A stretch of 8,985 nucleotides of DNA from an uncultured Oscillospiraceae bacterium (GTDB taxonomy: Bacteria; Bacillota; Clostridia; Oscillospirales; Ruminococcaceae). The notes below the pieces were generated by a model. It did no database searches and was not told the DNA's origin. It saw only the letters and a list, made by a program, of their open reading frames with translations. The DNA lies in the NCBI GenBank assembly GCA_900547385.1, contig URGQ01000052.1, forward strand, positions 1 to 8,985, given 5' to 3'. The translations under genes and the position numbers were made by a program. This document shows, in pieces, positions 1 to 6,650 of the stretch (position 1 is the first letter of the stretch; each line of letters starts with the position of its first letter).

Positions 1-57
1 CCGCCCTGCCCCCTGCAGTGACCCATCCCCCATCCCTCCCCGGAAGGAGCTGCCCCC

Positions 58-498
58 ATGTCCTTCACCCTCCGTCCCGCTGCCGAAAGCGACCTGCCCG
101 CCCTTGCCGCTTTGGAATCAGCCTGCTTTGCCCACCCATGGAGCGAAAAAAGCCTGGCAGAAACGCTCGGCAACGGCCGCTCGCTGTTCCTTTTAGCGGA
201 GCAGGCAGGGGAGCCGCTTGGCTACCTTGGCATGGAGTATGTGCTGGATGAGGGCGGCATCACCAATGTGGCGGTTTTTCCGGCACACCGCCGCCAGGGC
301 ATCGCCGATGCTCTGCTCAATGAGCTGCTGCGCCGGGCCAAAGGCCTTGGCCTTGCCACCGTTACGCTGGAGGTGCGGGAAACCAATGCCCCTGCCATTG
401 CTCTTTACCAAAAACATGATTTTGTACCGGTGGGCCGCCGCAAAAACTACTATACCGCGCCGACAGAAGATGCTATACTGATGACAGTCACTCTGTAA
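58..498 (+). CDS. rimI: Ribosomal protein S18 alanine N-acetyltransferase (GNAT family)
   Basis: This is a 146-residue GNAT acetyltransferase of the RimI type, which transfers acetyl from acetyl-CoA to the N-terminal alanine of ribosomal protein S18 (possibly other substrates) in the cytoplasm. The acetyl-CoA loop reads RRQGIA at residues 78-83 and is preceded by the beta-4 strand ITNVAVFP. The stretch LEVRETNAPAIALYQKHDF at 104-122 is the family signature; it carries the conserved Glu (E106) that acts as general base in RimI. NYY at 130-132 supplies the conserved tyrosine. Length is normal for the family. The ATG has an AAGGAG Shine-Dalgarno at 44-49, eight bases upstream. The neighbouring tsaD strengthens the rimI call, because rimI and tsaD are often clustered with tsaE/tsaB. 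The 57 bases upstream are too short to show whether tsaB precedes it. Confidence 0.93.
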   Translation: MSFTLRPAAESDLPALAALESACFAHPWSEKSLAETLGNGRSLFLLAEQAGEPLGYLGMEYVLDEGGITNVAVFPAHRRQGIADALLNELLRRAKGLGLATVTLEVRETNAPAIALYQKHDFVPVGRRKNYYTAPTEDAILMTVTL

Positions 499-528
499 CT
501 GAGTAAAAATAAAAAGGAGTGTATCACT

Positions 529-756
529 ATGAAAAAGAATCCCATCCACTTTTACTGGGGCCGTAAAAACGGCCTGGTCGTCACCCGTGAGGACGCCGAA
601 GGCAACCACCCCGAGGTCATTTTCGTCAGCAATCAGCTTTCTCTGGATAAGCTGAAAAAGACCGGTGTCATCCTCCTGGCCGGACTGTTCCTGTTCTGGC
701 GCATCAGCCGCCTGGTGCGCCGCATCACCCGCCGCCATCACCAAAAAGAAAACTAA
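529..756 (+). CDS. Small single-pass membrane protein of unknown function, between rimI and tsaD
   Basis: I do not recognise this 75-residue protein. Residues 1-45 are a polar domain (MKKNPIHFYWGRKNG start, then an acidic patch EDAEGNHPE). Residues about 46-58 form one short hydrophobic helix (GVILLAGLFLFW). The tail from 59 is strongly basic (RISRLVRRITRRHH), which suggests membrane insertion with the basic end in the cytoplasm. The start has a strong AAGGAG at 514-519, nine bases ahead. It lies 30 nt after rimI and its stop is 12 nt before tsaD, so co-transcription with both is very likely. Codon choice matches the neighbours, so it is a real gene and not a chance frame. No enzymatic motif is visible. 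A role linked to t6A or S18 modification is only a guess from position. Confidence 0.8.
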   Translation: MKKNPIHFYWGRKNGLVVTREDAEGNHPEVIFVSNQLSLDKLKKTGVILLAGLFLFWRISRLVRRITRRHHQKEN

Positions 757-768
757 GCCGGAGCCTGT

Positions 769-1785
769 ATGAAAATTCTCGGTATCGAATCCAGCTGCGA
801 TGAGACCGCCGCCGCGGTCATAGAGGATGGTCGGAAAATCTGTTCCTCGGTCATCCATACGCAGGTGGAAGAACACAAGCTCTACGGCGGGGTCGTCCCG
901 GAGATCGCCTCCCGCCGCCACATCGAATCCATCTGTGGGGTGACCGCCGAAGCGCTGGAGCAGGCAGGCCTTACCGCCCGCGAAGTGGATGCCGTGGCCG
1001 TTACTGCTGCGCCGGGACTCATTGGTGCGGTGTTGGTGGGGGTCAATTTCGCCAAGGGCTTGGCACTTTCGGCGGAAAAGCCCCTCATCCCGGTTCACCA
1101 TATCCGTGGCCATGTGGCGGCAAATTATTTGGCTCATCCCGAGCTGGAACCGCCTTTTTTGGCGCTCATCGTCAGCGGCGGGCACAGCCATATCGTATTG
1201 GTGCGGGATTACTGCGACTACACCATCCTGGGCCGCACCACCGATGACGCCGCGGGCGAAGCCTTCGATAAGGCCGCCCGCTGTGTCGGCCTGCCCTATC
1301 CCGGCGGTGTGGCGCTGGATGCCATCTCGCACGAGGGCGATCCCCACGCCTACCCACTGCCTACCCCCCATGCCGAAGGGGAGTTCAACTTCTCCTTTTC
1401 GGGGCTCAAAACAGCGGTCATCAATCTGGCGCACAATGCCGAGCAGAAGGGCCAGCCCCTGGTCCCGGCCGATCTCGCAGCCAGCTTCTGCTGCCATGTC
1501 AGCGAGATCCTGTGGCAAAAGACCGCCCTGGCCGCCGAGCGCTGCGGCTGCGATAAAATTGTGCTGGCTGGCGGTGTTTCCGCCAATAGCTGGCTGCGGC
1601 GCCGCGCCGAACAGGGTTGTGCCGAAAAAGGCTGGCAGCTTTACATGCCGCCGCTTTCTCTCACCGGGGATAACGCCGCTATGATCGGCGCGCAGGCATA
1701 CTACGAGTATTTGGCCGGCCACACGGCGGATGAATCCCTCAATGGCTTGCCCACCATGGAGATCACCGAACAGTTTGGGGCATAA
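769..1785 (+). CDS. tsaD: tRNA N6-threonylcarbamoyladenosine transferase TsaD
   Basis: TsaD (Kae1/Qri7/YgjD family) transfers threonylcarbamoyl from TC-AMP to A37 of ANN-decoding tRNAs, working with TsaB and TsaE to make the universal t6A modification in the cytoplasm. The 338-residue length is typical. Visible landmarks of the ASKHA fold are: SSCDETA at 8-14, the metal-binding His pair in HHIRGH (H111 and H115), the phosphate-loop motif SGGHSH at 136-141, GGVSANSWLR at 268-277, and the distal metal ligand in DNAAMI (D301). All expected key residues are present, so the enzyme should be active. The start ATG has GGAG at 760-763, five bases upstream, and follows the 75-residue gene by 12 nt. 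It ends the rimI operon; a hairpin directly after the stop probably terminates part of the transcription. Confidence 0.97.
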   Translation: MKILGIESSCDETAAAVIEDGRKICSSVIHTQVEEHKLYGGVVPEIASRRHIESICGVTAEALEQAGLTAREVDAVAVTAAPGLIGAVLVGVNFAKGLALSAEKPLIPVHHIRGHVAANYLAHPELEPPFLALIVSGGHSHIVLVRDYCDYTILGRTTDDAAGEAFDKAARCVGLPYPGGVALDAISHEGDPHAYPLPTPHAEGEFNFSFSGLKTAVINLAHNAEQKGQPLVPADLAASFCCHVSEILWQKTALAAERCGCDKIVLAGGVSANSWLRRRAEQGCAEKGWQLYMPPLSLTGDNAAMIGAQAYYEYLAGHTADESLNGLPTMEITEQFGA

Positions 1786-1809
1786 GGGCTTATTAGCCCG
1801 CGCTTTTTC
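1786..1809 (+). terminator. Probable weak rho-independent terminator after tsaD
   Basis: Directly after the tsaD stop codon, GGGCT (1786-1790) pairs with AGCCC (1795-1799) around a TATT loop. It is followed by GCGC and then five T residues (1804-1808). The stem is only five pairs and the T run is displaced, so termination may be partial and some read-through into pckG is possible. Confidence 0.5.
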
Positions 1810-1838
1810 CGTTCGCGGAAACTTAACAAATTTGGTGG

Positions 1839-1867
1839 TAGCATTTCCCGCGGGGATAGGGTATAAT
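1839..1867 (+). promoter_or_regulatory. Probable pckG promoter (consensus -10, poor -35)
   Basis: A perfect TATAAT lies at 1862-1867, about 54 nt ahead of the pckG start. At the ideal 17-nt spacing the -35 position (1839-1844) reads TAGCAT, which is a poor match, and no TG extension precedes the -10. A CCCGCGGG palindrome at 1847-1854 sits between the two boxes. The combination suggests a promoter that needs an activator or is otherwise controlled, but this is inference. Confidence 0.55.
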
Positions 1868-1881
1868 AGATGCGTAAAAAC

Positions 1882-1899
1882 AGGCCGGTTTTCCGGCTT
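1882..1899 (+). promoter_or_regulatory. Hairpin in the pckG 5' untranslated region
   Basis: GCCGG (1884-1888) pairs with CCGGC (1893-1897) across a TTTT loop, and the stem extends outward by a G-U and an A-U pair. It falls roughly 10-15 nt after the expected transcription start and ends just before the GAAGGGAGA ribosome binding site (1905-1913). It could stabilise the mRNA 5' end. No long T run follows, so it is not an obvious attenuator. Confidence 0.4.
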
Positions 1900-1920
1900 T
1901 ATCAGAAGGGAGATATAAAA

Positions 1921-3702
1921 ATGGCACTTACTTCCAACAAGTCCGTTCTCAAATGGGTGGACGAGATGGTCGCTCTCACCAAACCGGATCATGTCGTCTG
2001 GATCGACGGCAGCGAGCAACAGCTGGAGGCGCTGCGCGCCGAGGCCTGCTCCACCGGCGAGATGATCAAGCTGAATGAGGAAAAGCTGCCCGGCTGCTAT
2101 CTGCACCGTTCCGCGGTCAATGATGTCGCCCGTGTAGAAGGCCGTACCTTCATCTGCACCCGCAAGGAAGAGGACGCTGGTCCTACAAATAACTGGATGG
2201 ACCCCAAGGAGGCCTACGAAAAGCTGGGCAAGCTCTTTGATGGCGCCATGAAGGGCCGCACCATGTATGTCATCCCCTACTGCATGGCGCATGTCGGCTC
2301 CCCCTTTGCCAAGGTGGGCATCGAACTGACCGACTCCATCTATGTCGTTCTCTCCATGGCCATCATGACCCGCATCGGCCAAAAGGTGCTGGATTTCCTG
2401 GGCGACAGCGATGATTTCGTCAAGGGCCTGCATTCCAAAAAGGACCTCTGTGAGGAGGACCGCTACATCGTCCACTTCCCGGAGGATAACACCATCTGGA
2501 GCATCAACTCCGGCTACGGCGGCAATGTGCTGCTGGGCAAAAAGTGCTTCGCCCTGCGCATCGCCTCCTTCCAGGCCAAATCCGAGGGCTGGATGGCCGA
2601 GCATATGCTCATCCTCGGCATTGAGAATCCCGAGGGCGAGACCAAGTATGTCACCGCCGCTTTCCCCTCCGCCTGCGGCAAGACCAACCTCGCCATGCTC
2701 ATCCCGCCCAAGAAGTATGCCGATATGGGCTACAAGGCCTGGTGCGTCGGCGATGATATCGCCTGGCTGCGCATCGGCCCCGATGGCCGCCTTTGGGCTG
2801 TCAATCCCGAGTATGGCTTCTTTGGCGTAGCGCCCGGTACCAATGCCAAGAGCAACCCCAACGCCCTGGCCACCACCCGCAAGAATACCATCTTCACCAA
2901 TGTGGTGCAGAACCTGGATGATAACACTGTCTGGTGGGAGAAGCTGGATAAGAATCCTCCCAAGCACGCGCTCAATTGGAAGGGCGAGCCCTGGGACGGC
3001 AGCGACGGCACCCCCGGCGCCCATCCCAATAGCCGCTTCACCGCGCCCAGCCACAATTGCCCCTGCCTCTCTCCCGAGTATGAGAATCCCAATGGCGTTC
3101 CGATCTCCGCCATCATCTTCGGCGGCCGCCGCGCCAAGACCGCTCCGCTGGTCTACCAGTCCCGCGATTGGGCCCACGGCGTCTTTGTAGGCTCTGTTCT
3201 GGCCAGCGAGACCACCGCTGCCGCTACCGGTGCTGTCGGTGTAGTCCGCCGTGACCCCATGGCCATGCGTCCCTTCATCGGCTACCATGTCGGCGATTAT
3301 TTCGGCCACTGGCTGGAAATGGGCGAAAAGCTGGGCGACAAGGCTCCTAAGATCTTCCATGTCAACTGGTTCCGCACCGATGATGAGGGCAACTTCCTGT
3401 GGCCCGGTTTCGGCGATAATATGCGTGTTCTGCTGTGGATCCTGGCCCGCTGCGATGGCAAGGTCAGCGCCCGCGAGACCGAGATCGGCTACCTGCCCTA
3501 TGTCAAGGATATCGATATCGAGGGGCTGGAAAACGACGGCAAGGAGTTCACCCACATGATGCTGGATGAGCTGCTCAGCGTCGATAAGGCCCTGTGGCGC
3601 GAGGATGCTGAGAACATCGAAGGCTTCTATACCTCCATCGGCGAGCGCCTGCCCGCCAAGCTGTGGGAGGAGTTGGAGACTCTCAAGAAGAACCTCGAAT
3701 AA
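1921..3702 (+). CDS. pckG: Phosphoenolpyruvate carboxykinase (GTP)
   Basis: This 593-residue enzyme interconverts oxaloacetate plus GTP and PEP plus CO2 plus GDP, linking the C4 acid and glycolytic/gluconeogenic pools in the cytosol. It belongs to the GTP-specific family, not the shorter ATP-type PckA. The hallmark P-loop FPSACGKTN is at 248-256, with the reactive cysteine C252 and P-loop lysine K254. The kinase-2 metal site GDDIAW is at 277-282 (D278, D279). The R-loop region VARVEGRTF is at 69-77, GPTNNW at 87-92, and the FGGRR motif at 400-404. Start choice: an in-frame ATG at 1870 would overlap the promoter -10, whereas the ATG at 1921 has GAAGGGAGA at 1905-1913 and begins the normal N-terminus. 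In fermentative gut Clostridia this enzyme may run towards oxaloacetate; that is inference. It appears monocistronic. Confidence 0.97.
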   Translation: MALTSNKSVLKWVDEMVALTKPDHVVWIDGSEQQLEALRAEACSTGEMIKLNEEKLPGCYLHRSAVNDVARVEGRTFICTRKEEDAGPTNNWMDPKEAYEKLGKLFDGAMKGRTMYVIPYCMAHVGSPFAKVGIELTDSIYVVLSMAIMTRIGQKVLDFLGDSDDFVKGLHSKKDLCEEDRYIVHFPEDNTIWSINSGYGGNVLLGKKCFALRIASFQAKSEGWMAEHMLILGIENPEGETKYVTAAFPSACGKTNLAMLIPPKKYADMGYKAWCVGDDIAWLRIGPDGRLWAVNPEYGFFGVAPGTNAKSNPNALATTRKNTIFTNVVQNLDDNTVWWEKLDKNPPKHALNWKGEPWDGSDGTPGAHPNSRFTAPSHNCPCLSPEYENPNGVPISAIIFGGRRAKTAPLVYQSRDWAHGVFVGSVLASETTAAATGAVGVVRRDPMAMRPFIGYHVGDYFGHWLEMGEKLGDKAPKIFHVNWFRTDDEGNFLWPGFGDNMRVLLWILARCDGKVSARETEIGYLPYVKDIDIEGLENDGKEFTHMMLDELLSVDKALWREDAENIEGFYTSIGERLPAKLWEELETLKKNLE

Positions 3703-3717
3703 GTGTAACATTTGGCC

Positions 3718-3749
3718 GGCTCCCTCATCGGGCGATGGGGGAGCCTTTT
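3718..3749 (+). terminator. Strong rho-independent terminator after pckG
   Basis: GGCTCCC (3718-3724) pairs with GGGAGCC (3739-3745), and CATCG (3726-3730) pairs with CGATG (3733-3737) inside it. A TTTT run follows at 3746-3749. It lies 15 nt after the pckG stop and 35 nt before the next start codon. Confidence 0.85.
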
Positions 3750-3783
3750 CCCACTATTCTTACCCAAAAGACCGGAGGACGCC

Positions 3784-4299
3784 ATGGAAAGCATCTTTGA
3801 GAATACCACCACCCTTACCCGCCAGAACCTCACCGAAATGGCCCGGGCCACCGTCCCCCGGTGGAGCCTGCTGGTCGGCATCATCCCGGCAGTTTTGGCG
3901 GTCGCCGCCGCCATTTGGGATCTTGCCCGGCGGGGGATCAGCCTGTGGGCGGGTTTGCTGCTGCTGGCGGCCTTTGCTTTGGTTATGACCACCTACGGCG
4001 CGCCCGCGCGGGTCGCGCTCAAGATCGCCAAGCGCAATTTTAAGAAATACGGCAGTGAGGTTACCGCCACCCTCTGCTTCTATGAGGATAAGGTCATTGT
4101 CCACAACCATCAGGAAGATTCCGAGGGGGACCTTCGCTACGAGCAGATTTTAGCCGTCCGTCAGAGCCCCCGGCTTTATCTGCTGGAGCTCCCCGGCAAA
4201 ACCGCCCTGCTGCTGGAGAAGACCGCCTTCACCAAGGGCGCCCTGGAGGAATTCCCCGCCTTTATGCGGCGGAAATGCCCCGGCCGGGTCACATTTTGA
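3784..4299 (+). CDS. YcxB-like two-helix membrane protein
   Basis: The 171-residue product has a short polar N-terminus and two adjacent transmembrane helices (about 27-46 and 53-71). A soluble C-terminal domain (about 88-165) follows the YcxB-like pattern: a strand ending FYEDKVIVHN, then LRYEQILAVRQSPRLYLLEL, then a KTAFTKGALEEFPAFM helix. Proteins of this layout are common in Firmicutes but have no established biochemical function; the C-terminal fold resembles PH-like domains and is probably cytoplasmic. The ATG at 3784 has GGAGG at 3774-3778, five bases upstream. A longer in-frame start at 3712 is unlikely, because it would translate through the pckG terminator. The gene sits after that terminator without a clear promoter of its own, so it may depend on read-through. 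Function remains unknown. Confidence 0.82.
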   Translation: MESIFENTTTLTRQNLTEMARATVPRWSLLVGIIPAVLAVAAAIWDLARRGISLWAGLLLLAAFALVMTTYGAPARVALKIAKRNFKKYGSEVTATLCFYEDKVIVHNHQEDSEGDLRYEQILAVRQSPRLYLLELPGKTALLLEKTAFTKGALEEFPAFMRRKCPGRVTF

Positions 4300-4319
4300 G
4301 GAAAGTTCCCAATAAAAGA

Positions 4320-4349
4320 CTTACATCCGGGAGAAAAGTGTGCTATACT
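4320..4349 (+). promoter_or_regulatory. Extended -10 promoter for the DUF2798 gene
   Basis: TGCTATACT (4341-4349) provides an extended -10 with TATACT at 4344-4349. CTTACA at 4320-4325 is a 4/6 match to the -35 consensus with an 18-nt spacer. The promoter lies about 130 nt ahead of the gene, giving a leader of roughly 4356-4479. That leader is noticeably AT-rich and contains a TTGCA/TGCAA inverted repeat at 4425-4436, but no recognisable riboswitch or terminator. Confidence 0.6.
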
Positions 4350-4479
4350 ATTCCTCGTAAAAAGTGTGATCTAAAATCCCGCGGTAACTCTTCTGATAGA
4401 AATAAGTCCTATGGGCGTAGTCTATTGCAAGTGCAAAAGATTACGCTCTTTATTATTTCTTTTACAGGAGGGCAGTAAA

Positions 4480-4989
4480 ATGCCAAAGACCAAAACACAA
4501 AGGATCGTATTCGGGATATTGATGTCATTTTTTATGGCATATGGCATGGAGGTTTACAATATCGCCATCCGCATGGGTTACAATCTAACCGTGGGACAGG
4601 GCTTTTCGTCCATCACTTATCCGGTGTTTCTCGAAGCACTGAAGGAAGCAGTGGGGATGAGCGTGATTGTTTTTATCGTCTCCAATTTGGTCGGCAATCG
4701 GGCCGGGGCCGCCTTTATGGCAAAATACTGTGCCCCCGACAAGGATAACCCCTATTTCTGCCGCGTTATGCGCCAGGCCGGCACCATATTGGTCATGTGT
4801 CCCCTTATGAGCCTTATCGCGTCCATCCTTTTTCAAGTCATTTTGGGTGGCCAGCTGCTATTTCGGCTGCCGGCCATCTGGATTGGGACGGCCATGAAAA
4901 ACTTCCCGATGGCCTTCTTCTGGAACATGTTCGTCGCCGCGCCCCTCGTCCACTGGATATTTGAAAAATGGAACAGCAGAGCCCGCTAA
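4480..4989 (+). CDS. DUF2798-type integral membrane protein
   Basis: The 169-residue product has four predicted transmembrane helices (about 9-29, 53-72, 102-124 and 142-161). The N-terminal segment RIVFGILMSFFMAYGMEVYN carries the conserved R-x-x-F...M...ME-x-YN pattern of DUF2798 proteins. A similar segment, MKNFPMAFFWNMFVAAPLV at 139-157, recurs in the C-terminal half, consistent with two DUF2798-like repeats. The family has no established function. The ATG at 4480 has AGGAGGG at 4466-4472, seven bases ahead; an in-frame ATG at 4411 lacks a good RBS and would read through this one. Base and codon use is visibly less GC-rich than in pckG or tsaD (many TTT, TTA-like and ATA-type codons), hinting at a different history. 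It converges on the MATE gene through a shared terminator. Confidence 0.8.
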   Translation: MPKTKTQRIVFGILMSFFMAYGMEVYNIAIRMGYNLTVGQGFSSITYPVFLEALKEAVGMSVIVFIVSNLVGNRAGAAFMAKYCAPDKDNPYFCRVMRQAGTILVMCPLMSLIASILFQVILGGQLLFRLPAIWIGTAMKNFPMAFFWNMFVAAPLVHWIFEKWNSRAR

Positions 4990-5011
4990 AAACAACCCGC
5001 TGGACAATATC

Positions 5012-5046
5012 AAAAAAGGCCCCCACCTCACGGTGAGGGTCTTTTC
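5012..5046. terminator. Bidirectional terminator between the DUF2798 and MATE genes
   Basis: The core stem CCTCA (5026-5030)/TGAGG (5034-5038), with flanking G/C pairs, is followed by CTTTTC on the + strand. On the - strand it is followed by GGCC and six T residues (complement of 5012-5017). It lies between two convergent genes, 22 nt after the + strand stop and 6 nt after the - strand stop. Confidence 0.8.
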
Positions 5047-5051
5047 TATCG

Positions 5052-6383
5052 TTATATCACTTTTTTCTTCAGCCACCGGCCGCTCAGGCACCGCGGCAGA
5101 TAAAAGGCAATGCGTATGAACCAGTCCGCCACAATGGCCACCCACACGCCCATAATGCCCCACCCGAAGGAAACAAACAGGTGGCTGCACAGAATGCGTC
5201 CCAGCCACATGCCGGTCATCGCGCCAATCAGGCAGAACCGCACATCGCCCGCCGCCCGCAGACAGGGAGTAATGGTAAAGGCCAGCGGGTACAGCGTCAC
5301 CACAATGCAGAAGTAGAACCGCAGCAGCCGCAGCGCCACCGCCGTGGTCTCCGGCGTCAGCTTAAACAGCGAGAGAATGGGATCGGCAAAAAGCAGTGTC
5401 CCGCCCGCCGTAATAAAGAGGCAGATATAAGCCAGCCCCACCAGCCACTTGGTGTAGTATTTGGCATCCTCAGCTTTGCCGGCCCCCAGGCATTGCCCCA
5501 CTATGGGGACTGCCGCCAGGTGAATGGCCGAGGTCGGAATCAAGATGATGCTCTGCAGCGTGTTCATCACTGCGTTGGCGGTAATGGCTGCCGTCACCAG
5601 CGTGGAGACCAGACTTGCCACCAGCAGCTTACCAATGTTAAAGGCCGCGCTCTCCAGCCCGCTGGGGATGCCGATACGCAAGACCCGTCCGAACATCTCC
5701 TTTTGAAACCGCAGGTCGCCAAAGGAATGCATCCCCACCTTGCAGTCCGGCCGCAGCAGCTTATAGAGCATAATAACAGCACCCAGAATGCGGGAAGCCA
5801 GGGTAGCTAGCCCGGCGCCCAGCACCTCCAGCCCAAAGCCATAGATCAATATGGCGTTGCCGATGAGGTTCAGTGCATTGGCCGCTGTGCTCACCGTCAT
5901 CGAAAGCTTGGAGTTGCCCACTGCCCTAAATACGCTGGCCCCTACATTATACAGCGCCAAAAAAGGATAGCTTATTATAGAAACGGTAAAGTAGGTACAG
6001 GCATAGGCCATCACCTGCGGCTCTATCTGCCCAAACAGCAGCACCAGCAGCTCATCCCGGAACAGCATAAACAGCACCGAGATCATCATCGAAAAGCCCA
6101 CCAGCAGCAGGGTCAGCTGCCCCACGCTGCGCCGCGCGTTTTCTTCCTCCCCCCGGCCGATGTACTGTGCCAGTACCACACCGCCGCCGGTGGCCAGCGC
6201 AGGGAACAGCCACAGAAATACCGCGTTCACCGAATCAATGAGCGATACCCCGGAAACCGCCGCTTCGCTGCAGCTGGCCACCATCACCGTATCCGCCATG
6301 CCTATGGTCATGGCCAGCGCCTGCTCTACCATCAGCGGTACCAGCAGCTTCCGCAGGTCCGCCCGGCTAAACATCCTCTCCAA
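5052..6383 (-). CDS. MATE family efflux transporter
   Basis: The 443-residue product is a polytopic membrane protein with about twelve hydrophobic helices in two homologous halves. It fits the MATE superfamily, which exports organic cations, drugs or metabolites using a sodium or proton gradient. Near the N-terminus LVPLMVEQALAMTIGMADTVMV is the characteristic first helix with the A-D-T-x-M-V motif (about 30-35). It is followed by VSLIDSVNAVFLWLFPALATGGGVVLAQYIGRGE, the usual second helix and loop. Substrate cannot be told from sequence. Start choice: a TTG at 6383-6381 has a full AAGGAG at 6397-6392 with 8-nt spacing. The ATG three codons later (6374) has only GGAG about three bases ahead. 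A still longer in-frame ATG (6452) lies inside the promoter -35 and is excluded. The gene is monocistronic with its own promoter and terminator. Confidence 0.93.
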   Translation of the reverse strand: MERMFSRADLRKLLVPLMVEQALAMTIGMADTVMVASCSEAAVSGVSLIDSVNAVFLWLFPALATGGGVVLAQYIGRGEEENARRSVGQLTLLLVGFSMMISVLFMLFRDELLVLLFGQIEPQVMAYACTYFTVSIISYPFLALYNVGASVFRAVGNSKLSMTVSTAANALNLIGNAILIYGFGLEVLGAGLATLASRILGAVIMLYKLLRPDCKVGMHSFGDLRFQKEMFGRVLRIGIPSGLESAAFNIGKLLVASLVSTLVTAAITANAVMNTLQSIILIPTSAIHLAAVPIVGQCLGAGKAEDAKYYTKWLVGLAYICLFITAGGTLLFADPILSLFKLTPETTAVALRLLRFYFCIVVTLYPLAFTITPCLRAAGDVRFCLIGAMTGMWLGRILCSHLFVSFGWGIMGVWVAIVADWFIRIAFYLPRCLSGRWLKKKVI

Positions 6384-6423
6384 CTTACTGTCTCCTTTTC
6401 CTCTGCAAAAATCACGAGCCCCT

Positions 6424-6452
6424 ATTGTACCACGCCCACAGCACAATTGCAA
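6424..6452 (-). promoter_or_regulatory. Promoter of the MATE gene
   Basis: On the - strand TTGCAA (6452-6447) is the -35, followed by a 17-nt spacer. The extended -10 is TGGTACAAT, with TACAAT at 6429-6424. The expected transcript start near 6417 leaves a leader of about 35 nt before the TTG start. Its position directly excludes the longer ATG at 6452 as the start of translation. Confidence 0.7.
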
Positions 6453-6479
6453 ATGCAGGTTTCAGCAGGGGGCAGGGTA

Positions 6480-6560
6480 GGGCCGCAGGCCAAGCCCCCC
6501 TCCGGGCGGCTTATGCGGGCTTTGCCCGCATCGGCGGCTCCGCCGCCGGGCCTGCGGCCC
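6480..6560. repeat. Cloverleaf-forming palindromic element
   Basis: A perfect 12-bp outer stem, GGGCCGCAGGCC (6480-6491) with GGCCTGCGGCCC (6549-6560), encloses three hairpins with almost no linker. They are AAGCC/GGCTT (6492-6512, with inner CCC/GGG pairs and one bulged C), ATGCGGGC/GCCCGCAT around TTT (6513-6531), and CGGCGG/CCGCCG around CT (6532-6545). A further hairpin TGCGGA/TCCGCA occupies 6587-6610. The rest of the gene-free gap 6384-6705 holds the MATE promoter and the divergent promoter at 6651. The element resembles GC-rich intergenic palindromes of gut Clostridia. I cannot count its copies here, so calling it a dispersed repeat is inference. Confidence 0.65.
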
Positions 6561-6650
6561 CTGCTCCTTCCCAACCCCTTCCCCTTTGCGGAAAAGCCTT
6601 CCTCTCCGCACCGCTGCGTCGTACAAGCTCTATTAAAATGTAAAATATAC

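Noticed and set aside
1..57. Possible 3' end of an upstream gene such as tsaB (a stop is present at 19-21)
   Set aside because: Only six codons precede the stop, and they match nothing I can recognise. The tsaB idea rests only on the usual gene order.
193..3711. A 1172-codon open frame on the - strand
   Set aside because: It is exactly antisense, codon-to-codon, to rimI, the 75-residue gene, tsaD and pckG, all of which are well supported. Its openness follows from absence of TTA, CTA and TCA codons on the + strand. The translation has low-complexity, shadow-like composition and no recognisable domain.
5181..5810. A 209-codon open frame on the + strand within the MATE gene
   Set aside because: It is antisense to a clearly recognisable transporter, and its product is Gln/His/Arg-rich without domain similarity.
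6480..6560. Could the cloverleaf at 6480-6560 be a tRNA?
   Set aside because: It has four stems, but stem lengths, loop sizes and conserved bases (T-loop TTCRA, anticodon loop, CCA-proximal 7-bp stem) do not fit a tRNA.
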